Source: Paracoccaceae bacterium | GTDB lineage: Bacteria > Pseudomonadota > Alphaproteobacteria > Rhodobacterales > Rhodobacteraceae | NCBI GenBank assembly: GCA_003551745.1 | Contig: PUNI01000247.1 | Coordinates: 1 to 5,657, forward strand | DNA length: 5,657 nucleotides | Direction of reading: 5' to 3' | In this document: one piece after another, positions 1 to 4,420 of the stretch | How positions within the stretch are numbered: the stretch's first letter is position 1 | How the letters are laid out: the number at the start of each line of letters is the position of its first letter | Position numbers and translations under genes: made by a program | The notes under the pieces: generated by a model | What the model saw: only the letters and a program-made list of their open reading frames with translations | What the model was told of the DNA's origin: nothing | Databases searched by the model: none

Positions 1-36
1 ACCCGGGGCCGGCGAAAGGGAAGCCGTGGACAGAGC

Positions 37-63
37 AGGGGCGGGCCGTTGTGGCCCGCCCCT
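37..63 (-). terminator. GC-rich hairpin downstream of the membrane-protein gene
   Basis: The sequence shows an 11-bp perfect inverted repeat: AGGGGCGGGCC at 37-47, a 5-nt loop, and GGCCCGCCCCT at 53-63. It begins 23 bp past the stop codon of the leftward gene ending at 86. On the minus strand no clear U-tract follows (CTGCTCTGTCC), so it is a candidate factor-independent terminator or mRNA 3' stabiliser, not a textbook one. Both strands can form the hairpin, so it could equally serve an unseen rightward gene to the left. Positions 1-36 hold nothing else I can assign. Confidence 0.55.
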
Positions 64-85
64 TCCACACGCACTCAGGCAGTGC

Positions 86-1294
86 CTATTCGGCCGGCAC
101 CGCCGCCGCGGGCCGCGGCGCGCCGAAGTGGCGACGGTTGAGGTGCAGCACCAGCCAGATCATCGCGGCCTGCGCAGTCAGCGCCACCGCCGTGATGGCC
201 CAGAAGACGGGGCCGAACTTCTCCACCAGCCCGGCCGCGACCAGACCCTGGTTGAGCCAGAAGTGGATCATCACCGCGAAGCCGACGCCGGGGCAGACCA
301 GCGCATAGGCGCCGGGCGAGTTCTCGCGGCCGAAGAGGAAGCGCGCGGCATAGCCGAGGCGGGCCAGCATGAAGAGGCCGAAGATCCCGAACAGAACCTG
401 CACGGAGAGAAGCCTGGTCAGCCAGGCCAGCGTTTCGCCGGCGACATGGCCGGTGGCGAAATGCACGTCCATCCCGTGGCTCTGGCGCAGCGAGAGGATG
501 CCGAGGACGGTGACGAGCGGGATCACGATCATCAGCGTCGGCGCGGTCTCGATGCTGGCGCCGTTCTCCATCATCGCGCGGATGCCGAGAATCAGGGCAA
601 TGGCCGCGATCAGCCCGGCGGTGACGAGGAAGAAGGTGGAAAGCACCAGCGCGACACCGGCGGTGGCGGGATTGGTGCTGAGCGCTGCGGGCGCGGCCAT
701 GCCGACGCCCACCATGGCGAAGGCGAAGGCGGGCAGGATCTGGCCGAAGGAATTGTTGGCCGCGCAGTTGAAGCCGCCCTTCACCAGCACCCGGCCGAGG
801 AACTGGCCCATGATCCGGAAGGCCAGCACCCCGATCGCGGCGAAGGCGATCATGGCGAGCGGGAAGAGGTATTCGACGACACTCCAAAGCCCCGGCACGA
901 ACACAAGGCCCAGCACGAAGCCCACGTTCACCGTCATCGCCAGCGCCAACGGCAGCGCCATCAGCTGCGTCTCGGCATTGGTGCTGCGGAGCTTCTCGTA
1001 ACCCTCGCCGCGCTTCCAGGCAGACAGGGTGCGGAGGTTCCAGATCAGGAGGCGTATGCTGAGGAACGCAAAGGCAGCGATGCCGGTCATCGCGGCGGCG
1101 ATCATGCCCCGCATCAGCGCCCCGCCACTGGCGAAGGCGGCGGCGATGTCCTCGAAGACGGGCACCGGCTGGCCCGGGTGGGGCACCCAGAACATCAGCC
1201 ACATGAAGAAGGTCACCGCCAGCCCCCCGGCGCCGAGCGCGGCGAGGAAGTATTGCGGCGAATAGCTGTTGGCGGGACGGGCGGGCGTGGGCAT
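86..1294 (-). CDS. Ten-helix membrane protein, TehA/SLAC1-like topology; possible TsoY-type (seleno)protein family
   Basis: This is a 402-residue integral membrane protein of uncertain function. Hydrophobic segments lie near residues 15-37, 60-88, 112-133, 136-158, 184-205, 213-238, 251-270, 294-314, 328-354 and 361-385. That gives about ten helices with no signal peptide. Ten helices and this length fit the TehA/SLAC1 (tellurite-resistance/dicarboxylate) transporter fold, but I see no diagnostic motif. From memory, similar proteins are annotated as TsoY family (seleno)proteins; I cannot verify that. The loop before helix 5 carries FNCAANNSFGQ with Cys177 encoded by TGC, so this copy needs no selenocysteine. 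A second cysteine is Cys334. The ATG at 1294 is supported by AAGGAG at 1301-1306, seven bases upstream. The gene follows the NfeD-like gene after 90 bp and has its own candidate promoter and palindromic operator, which suggests separate regulation. Existence of the gene is fairly sure; the family is not. Confidence 0.82.
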   Translation of the reverse strand: MPTPARPANSYSPQYFLAALGAGGLAVTFFMWLMFWVPHPGQPVPVFEDIAAAFASGGALMRGMIAAAMTGIAAFAFLSIRLLIWNLRTLSAWKRGEGYEKLRSTNAETQLMALPLALAMTVNVGFVLGLVFVPGLWSVVEYLFPLAMIAFAAIGVLAFRIMGQFLGRVLVKGGFNCAANNSFGQILPAFAFAMVGVGMAAPAALSTNPATAGVALVLSTFFLVTAGLIAAIALILGIRAMMENGASIETAPTLMIVIPLVTVLGILSLRQSHGMDVHFATGHVAGETLAWLTRLLSVQVLFGIFGLFMLARLGYAARFLFGRENSPGAYALVCPGVGFAVMIHFWLNQGLVAAGLVEKFGPVFWAITAVALTAQAAMIWLVLHLNRRHFGAPRPAAAVPAE

Positions 1295-1300
1295 CGGACG

Positions 1301-1306
1301 CTCCTT
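1301..1306 (-). promoter_or_regulatory. Shine-Dalgarno of the ten-helix membrane protein
   Basis: AAGGAG on the minus strand, seven bases before the ATG at 1294. It fixes the start and rules out a longer reading (for instance one starting near 1316 in another frame). Confidence 0.8.
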
Positions 1307-1307
1307 T

Positions 1308-1343
1308 CACATTCAAGATTATGCATTCGCATATCTGAATGTG
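1308..1343. promoter_or_regulatory. Nested palindromic operator candidate with an ATTC-N8-GAAT box
   Basis: Perfect 8-bp arms CACATTCA (1308-1315) and TGAATGTG (1336-1343) flank an AT-rich core. Inside lies a second perfect palindrome, ATTCGCATATCTGAAT (1325-1340), of the form ATTC-N8-GAAT, with a partial copy ATTC-N8-GCAT at 1311-1326. The block stands out from the surrounding GC-rich DNA and sits between the start of the membrane-protein gene and the end of the NfeD-like gene. ATTC-N8-GAAT is, as I recall, the box bound by the persulfide-sensing ArsR-family repressor SqrR of Rhodobacter, a relative of BigR. Binding by such a regulator here is inference. Its position over the candidate -10 and transcript start fits repression. 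Confidence 0.6.
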
Positions 1344-1356
1344 ATTTGCCTGTCAC
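1328..1356 (-). promoter_or_regulatory. Candidate sigma-70-type promoter for the ten-helix membrane protein
   Basis: On the minus strand GTGACA (1351-1356) and TATGCG (1328-1333) are separated by 17 bp. The -35 element is good and the -10 element weak. Transcription would start near 1321, inside the palindrome and about 27 nt before the start codon. CATAAT, slightly further downstream, is an alternative -10 element with a poorer -35 partner. Confidence 0.35.
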
Positions 1357-1384
1357 CCGACAGGATGTCGCACCCGGCTCGGCG

Positions 1385-1651
1385 TCAGTCGGGCGGACGG
1401 CCGGCTCCGAAGGCGAGGCGCAGCAGACCGAAGGCGATCGCCGAGAGCACCGCGAAGGCGATGACGGCGTTGAGCGTCTGCGCCTCCATCCAGGCCGCCG
1501 GGCCGATGCCCGACCAGATCAGCGCACCGGTCGCGATCGCCCCGAGGCTCATGCCGAGAAACCAGAAACCGCGAAAGGCGACCTCCATGATCGCGATCAC
1601 GATGCCGGCCGCGATCCACAGCCACCATGTGTCCATCACCGGCTCGACCAT
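1385..1651 (-). CDS. Short NfeD-like membrane protein
   Basis: An 88-residue hydrophobic protein with helices near residues 8-24, 28-47 and 60-82. The opening pattern, WWLWIAAGIVIAIMEV, then FRGFWFLGMSLGAIATG, is typical of the membrane part of NfeD proteins, which normally partner stomatin/SPFH proteins in membrane organisation. The C-terminal OB-fold domain of longer NfeD proteins is absent; the chain ends a few residues after the last helix (GAGRPPD). I chose the ATG at 1651 because GAAAGGG lies upstream of it. The ATG at 1636 (residue 6) has no ribosome site, and an upstream ATG at 1780 would run into dinB and add 43 non-hydrophobic residues. It is divergent from dinB. No SPFH gene is visible in the window, so the usual partner is missing here. 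Family assignment rests on pattern recognition alone. Confidence 0.65.
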   Translation of the reverse strand: MVEPVMDTWWLWIAAGIVIAIMEVAFRGFWFLGMSLGAIATGALIWSGIGPAAWMEAQTLNAVIAFAVLSAIAFGLLRLAFGAGRPPD

Positions 1652-1680
1652 CTGCTTGCCCTTTCTACCGCCGCGGCCCA

Positions 1681-1710
1681 CATCTAGCGGGCTCCGGCGA
1701 CCCTTGGCAA
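1681..1710 (-). promoter_or_regulatory. Candidate promoter for the NfeD-like gene
   Basis: On the minus strand TTGCCA (1705-1710) and TAGATG (1681-1686) are separated by 18 bp, giving a start near 1674 and a leader of roughly 23 nt. Both elements are partial matches. I see no convincing rightward promoter for dinB in the same 94-bp gap. Confidence 0.3.
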
Positions 1711-1720
1711 CGCGCCGGAG
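1692..1720. repeat. Inverted repeat in the nfeD-like/dinB divergent gap
   Basis: CTCCGGCG (1692-1699) and CGCCGGAG (1713-1720) form perfect 8-bp arms around a 13-nt spacer that itself contains TTGGCAA. The element overlaps the spacer and -35 region of the candidate NfeD-like promoter and lies 26 bp before the dinB start. It could be an operator or a hairpin in the dinB leader; the sequence alone does not decide. Confidence 0.45.
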
Positions 1721-1735
1721 GCCCGCACCGCCGCA

Positions 1736-1741
1736 GGAGGG
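1736..1741 (+). promoter_or_regulatory. Shine-Dalgarno of dinB
   Basis: AGGAGG directly before GAGTG and the ATG at 1746, giving near-ideal spacing. It decides the start of dinB and places the zinc-ribbon head inside the protein. Confidence 0.8.
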
Positions 1742-1745
1742 AGTG

Positions 1746-2999
1746 ATGGCTGCGCTCTGCCGCGACTGCCTCGCCCGCATCGAGGCCGGACCGCGATGCC
1801 CGGCCTGCCGCAGCCCGCGCGTGCTTGCGCATCCCGAACTCGACAGCCTCGCGATCGCCCATGTCGATTGCGACGCCTTCTATGCCAGTGTCGAGAAGCG
1901 CGATGCACCGGAACTGCGCGACCGGCCAGTGATCGTGGGCGGCGGGCGCCGGGGGGTGGTGTCGGCGGCCTGCTACATCGCGCGGATCCACGGCGTGCGC
2001 TCGGCGATGCCGATGTTCAAGGCGCTCAAGCTCTGCCCCGGGGCGGTGGTCGTCCGCCCGCGCCATGACCATTACGCCGCCGTCAGCCGCGAGATCCGCG
2101 CCCTGATGGCGGCGCTGACCCCGGCGGTGGAGCCGCTCTCGCTCGACGAGGCGTTCCTCGATCTGTCCGGCACGGCGCGGCTGCACGGAGCGACGCCGGC
2201 GGCGCTGCTGGCGGGGCTCGTGCGGCGGATCGAGGCCGAGGTCGGGGTGACGGCCTCGGTTGGCCTCTCCCACAACAAGTTCCTCGCAAAGATCGCCTCG
2301 GACCTCGACAAGCCGCGCGGCTTCTCGGTGATCGGCCGGGCCGAGACGCAGGCGTTCCTGCGCCGGCAGCCCGTAGGCGTGATCTGGGGCGTGGGCGGGG
2401 CGGCGCAGGCCGCGCTGGAGGCCGCCGGGATCCGCCGCATCGAGGACCTGCTGCGCTGGGATCAGGCGGCGCTGGTGGCGCGGTTCGGCAGCCAGGGCGC
2501 GCGGCTGTGGCGGCTGGCGCGCGGCGAGGACGCGCGCGCCGTCTCGGCCGACGCTCCGGTCAAGTCGATCTCAAACGAGACCACCTTCGGCGAGGACATC
2601 GCCGCCCCGGATCTGCTGGAGGGGCATCTGTGGCGCCTTGCCGAGAAGGTGGCCGACCGCGCCAAGGCGAGGGGGCTGGCCGGCCGGGTGGTGACGCTGA
2701 AACTGAAGCGGGCCGATTTCCGCCTCGTCACCCGGCGCCAGAGCCTGCGCGAACCGAGCCAGCTCGCCGAGGTGATCTGGCGCGCCGCGCAGGGCCTGTT
2801 CGCCCACGAGGCCGGAAAAGGGCCCTGGCGGCTGGCCGGCGTCGGGCTGTCGGAGCTGACGCCGGCATCCGCGGCGGATCTGACCGGCGATCTGCTGGAT
2901 CCGGCAGCGGCGCGGCGCGCGGCGGCCGAGCGCGCGACCGATGCGATCCGTGCCCGCTTCGGCACGGGCGCGATCCTGAAGGGCCGGGCCCTGCGCTGA
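1746..2999 (+). CDS. dinB: DNA polymerase IV (Y-family translesion polymerase)
   Basis: A 417-residue Y-family DNA polymerase, which extends primers past damaged template bases in the cytoplasm and lacks proofreading. Residues 1-30 form a lineage-type head with CxxC-X9-CxxC (Cys5, 8, 18, 21), probably a small zinc ribbon. The palm begins with HVDCDAFYASVE (40-50), where Asp41 is a metal ligand and Tyr46 the likely steric gate. YIARIHGVRSAMP (77-89) contacts the nucleotide. SLDEAFLDL (132-140) gives the catalytic Asp134/Glu135. SHNKFLAKIASDLDKPRG (175-192) is highly conserved. Helix-hairpin-helix thumb sequence lies near 208-240 and the little-finger domain near 270-365. The start is the ATG at 1746, behind AGGAGGGAGTG. 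The frame is open further upstream, but that stretch is antisense to the NfeD-like gene. No QLxLF-type clamp-binding peptide is evident at the C-terminus (KGRALR). No SOS box is visible upstream. The stop lies 22 bp from that of the convergent amidohydrolase gene. Confidence 0.97.
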   Translation: MAALCRDCLARIEAGPRCPACRSPRVLAHPELDSLAIAHVDCDAFYASVEKRDAPELRDRPVIVGGGRRGVVSAACYIARIHGVRSAMPMFKALKLCPGAVVVRPRHDHYAAVSREIRALMAALTPAVEPLSLDEAFLDLSGTARLHGATPAALLAGLVRRIEAEVGVTASVGLSHNKFLAKIASDLDKPRGFSVIGRAETQAFLRRQPVGVIWGVGGAAQAALEAAGIRRIEDLLRWDQAALVARFGSQGARLWRLARGEDARAVSADAPVKSISNETTFGEDIAAPDLLEGHLWRLAEKVADRAKARGLAGRVVTLKLKRADFRLVTRRQSLREPSQLAEVIWRAAQGLFAHEAGKGPWRLAGVGLSELTPASAADLTGDLLDPAAARRAAAERATDAIRARFGTGAILKGRALR

Positions 3000-3021
3000 C
3001 GATCCGCCCCGGTGCGGGCCG

Positions 3022-3891
3022 CTACTCGGCCGCCAGCGGCAGTTCCGCCGGGCCACCCGCGCCGATCTCGGCAAGCTCGGCGACGATTCCCGCCATCAGC
3101 CGCTGGAAGGCCGCGAAGCCCGCCGCCGGCGCCACGCGTCGCTCGTCCATGTAAAGCCCGCGGTCGAGTTCCACCTGAACCACATGCCAGCCCTGCAGGG
3201 GACGGCCGTAATGCTCGGCCACGAAGGCCCCGGCAAAGGGCGTGTTGCGCGCCACGCGAAGCCCCGCGCGCCGGAACGCGGCCTCGATCCGGGCCACCAC
3301 CGCGTCGCCGGCCGCGGCCCCGAAGCGGTCTCCGAGCACGACCTGCGGACGCGGAGCGCGGCCCCGGGTGCCGGCGTCGATCGCCTCCGTCGGCATCGAG
3401 TGCATGTCGATGAGGATGGCCTCGCCGAATCGCGCGCGGGTGTCGCTCATCAGCCCGTGGAGCGCGCCGTGATAGGGCCGCCACGCCGTGGCCAGCCGCA
3501 TCTCCGCCTCGGCCCGGGAGAGCTTTTCGCGATAGATGGCCCGCCCGTTCGACACCACCCGCGGCACCACGCCGAGACCGGCCGCCAGCCGCGGGCTCAG
3601 CGCCGCGCGGTCGATGCCATCGATCAGCGCGGGGTCGAGTTCGTCCTGGCTGCGGTTGAAGTCGACCCATGCACGCGGCGTCCGCGCCGCCAGCAGCGGC
3701 GCGCCGTGGCGCGGCGCCGTCTCGATCAGCCGGTCGACGAAGGCATCCTCCGAGGACCGCAGCGCCAGCGGGTCGAGCGCGCTGCGTGCAAGGAAGGCGC
3801 GGGTGTAGGCCCGGCCGCTGTGCGGGGTGGCGAAGACCACGCTCGTGCTTTGCGTGGCCGGTTGGTGAATGTCGTAGGCGATCTCTGGCAT
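3022..3891 (-). CDS. N-formylglutamate amidohydrolase family protein
   Basis: A 289-residue cytoplasmic hydrolase of the FGase family (hutG type), whose characterised members cleave N-formyl-L-glutamate to formate and glutamate at the end of one histidine-degradation route. Motifs in order: VVFATPHSGR (18-27, His24 a likely metal ligand), SEDAFVDRLIE (47-57), AWVDFNRSQDELDP (74-87), ILIDMHSMP (159-167, His164), QVVLGDRFG (183-191), and HVVQVELDRGLYMDE (236-250, Glu241). Length and motif order are normal for the family. I chose the ATG at 3891 because AGGAG sits five bases upstream; the open frame continues to 4017 but adds an arginine-rich, non-conserved segment. No other histidine-utilisation gene is nearby, so the substrate could be another formylated or acylated amino acid. 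It converges with dinB and is divergent from tRNA-Val. The family is secure; the physiological role is inferred. Confidence 0.92.
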   Translation of the reverse strand: MPEIAYDIHQPATQSTSVVFATPHSGRAYTRAFLARSALDPLALRSSEDAFVDRLIETAPRHGAPLLAARTPRAWVDFNRSQDELDPALIDGIDRAALSPRLAAGLGVVPRVVSNGRAIYREKLSRAEAEMRLATAWRPYHGALHGLMSDTRARFGEAILIDMHSMPTEAIDAGTRGRAPRPQVVLGDRFGAAAGDAVVARIEAAFRRAGLRVARNTPFAGAFVAEHYGRPLQGWHVVQVELDRGLYMDERRVAPAAGFAAFQRLMAGIVAELAEIGAGGPAELPLAAE

Positions 3892-3896
3892 CCGCA

Positions 3897-3901
3897 CTCC
3901 T
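3897..3901 (-). promoter_or_regulatory. Shine-Dalgarno of the amidohydrolase gene
   Basis: AGGAG on the minus strand, five bases before the ATG at 3891. It supports the 289-residue form over longer upstream starts. Confidence 0.75.
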
Positions 3902-3910
3902 CGCCTCCAC

Positions 3911-3916
3911 GTTATA
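3911..3916 (-). promoter_or_regulatory. Candidate -10 element of the amidohydrolase gene
   Basis: TATAAC on the minus strand matches the -10 consensus at five of six positions and is one of few AT-rich hexamers here. The best -35 partner, TTGCTG, lies 19 bp upstream and is weak. Transcription from here would begin near 3904 and give a very short leader that still includes the ribosome site. Confidence 0.35.
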
Positions 3917-3963
3917 GCCCGAATTCGTCGCCCGCCAGCAAGCAATGCGGCGCGGCTGGCCTC

Positions 3964-3992
3964 TTGAAGACCCCTGCCAAGCCGTGTAACAG
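3964..3992 (+). promoter_or_regulatory. Candidate promoter for tRNA-Val
   Basis: TTGAAG (3964-3969) and TAACAG (3987-3992) are separated by 17 bp, upstream of the tRNA by about 50 bp. The -35 element is fair and the -10 element weak. It is the only plausible rightward promoter I see in the 157-bp gap 3892-4048. Confidence 0.35.
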
Positions 3993-4048
3993 CCTGCCAG
4001 CCGAGGCGGAGGCGCACCGGCCCGTAAGGGCATGGGCGCTCCGCGCGA

Positions 4049-4123
<75 letters not shown>

Positions 4124-4128
4124 TTCGC

Positions 4129-4188
4129 CGCCCCGCAGGGGCGCATGCAGTCGCCCCGCAGGGGCGCGCTTCGATGCCCCGGCGGGGC
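4129..4188 (+). repeat. Three tandem 23-bp units, each a GC hairpin
   Basis: CGCCCCGCAGGGGCGC occurs identically at 4129-4144 and 4152-4167, and a third variant GCCCCGGCGGGGC lies at 4176-4188, keeping the same 23-bp register. Every unit is itself an inverted repeat (GCCCC...GGGGC with a three-base loop). Together they fill much of the 111-bp gap between tRNA-Val and rpmJ. There are no U-tracts. Possible roles are tRNA termination, transcript processing, or control of rpmJ translation. Confidence 0.8.
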
Positions 4189-4200
4189 GAGGACACCACC

Positions 4201-4214
4201 GGCGCCTGCGCGCC
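4201..4214 (+). repeat. Small inverted repeat just before the rpmJ ribosome site
   Basis: GGCGC (4201-4205) and GCGCC (4210-4214) enclose CTGC and end eight bases before the rpmJ Shine-Dalgarno. It is a weak fourth stem after the 23-bp hairpin units and may be chance in such GC-rich DNA. Confidence 0.3.
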
Positions 4215-4221
4215 AAAGACC

Positions 4222-4227
4222 GAAGGA
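4222..4227 (+). promoter_or_regulatory. Shine-Dalgarno of rpmJ
   Basis: GAAGGA, seven bases before the ATG at 4235. It separates the real 41-residue L36 start from an in-frame ATG at 4145 that would add 30 unrelated residues. Confidence 0.75.
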
Positions 4228-4234
4228 CAGGACG

Positions 4235-4360
4235 ATGAAGGTCCGCAATTCGCTCCGGTCCCTGAAGCAGCGCCATCGCGATTGCCGCGTGGTGCGCCGC
4301 AAGGGCCGCGTGTATGTGATCAACAAGACGCAGCGGAAGTTCAAGGCCCGCCAGGGCTGA
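4235..4360 (+). CDS. rpmJ: 50S ribosomal protein L36 (bL36), zinc-independent form
   Basis: A 41-residue, highly basic protein of the large ribosomal subunit, where L36 helps fold 23S rRNA. It opens with [11 protein letters not shown], has [13 protein letters not shown] in the middle and ends KFKARQG, a pattern I recognise from alphaproteobacterial L36. The zinc form has a Cys-X2-Cys...Cys...His set; here only Cys17 is left, so the protein cannot bind zinc in the usual way. This is the longer cysteine-poor type and is probably usual for the lineage. The gene stands alone behind tRNA-Val and a set of hairpins, not in a ribosomal-protein operon, and is followed by a strong hairpin. Cotranscription with the tRNA is possible, as I see no clear promoter in 4124-4221. 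Confidence 0.97.
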   Translation: MKVRNSLRSLKQRHRDCRVVRRKGRVYVINKTQRKFKARQG

Positions 4361-4368
4361 TCCCGCCT

Positions 4369-4418
4369 GCGCATGCGACCGGGCCGCCGGAGAGTTCCGG
4401 CGGCCCGGTCGCATGCGC
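4369..4418. terminator. Perfect 23-bp-stem hairpin between convergent genes
   Basis: Positions 4369-4391 and 4396-4418 are exact reverse complements around a 4-base loop (GAGT). The stem starts with GCGCATGC and includes CCGGGCCGCCGG. The hairpin starts eight bases after the rpmJ stop and ends two bases before the stop codon of the convergent gene at 4421, so it could end transcription from both sides. Neither side has a U-tract, which is unusual for a classical intrinsic terminator. Confidence 0.8.
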
Positions 4419-4420
4419 GC

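Noticed and set aside
764..766. In-frame selenocysteine codon at residue 177 of the ten-helix protein
   Set aside because: The codon is TGC, a normal cysteine; no in-frame TGA interrupts the gene.
26..1687. Long rightward open frame of 553 codons
   Set aside because: It is antisense to the ten-helix and NfeD-like genes, is rich in His/Arg/Gly/Asp without domain logic, and has no ribosome site. It arises from the third-position GC bias of the real genes.
1269..1745. N-terminal extension of DinB by 159 codons
   Set aside because: The extension is antisense to the NfeD-like gene and lacks conserved sequence, while a strong AGGAGG ribosome site precedes the ATG at 1746.
1652..1745. SOS (LexA) box upstream of dinB
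   Set aside because: The alphaproteobacterial GTTC-N7-GTTC pattern is not present; no GTTC occurs in the gap.
3000..3021. Terminator between dinB and the convergent amidohydrolase gene
   Set aside because: Only a 4-bp stem (CCCG/CGGG) can be drawn in the 22-bp gap, with no U-tract on either side.
2462..4033. Leftward 523-codon frame across dinB and the amidohydrolase
   Set aside because: It overlaps two secure genes in the wrong frame or strand, and its composition is low-complexity Arg/Ala/Gly.
4129..4188. Short regularly spaced repeats as a CRISPR array
   Set aside because: The units are only three, have 7-10 bp between 13-16 bp stems, and no cas gene is near. They are tandem hairpins.
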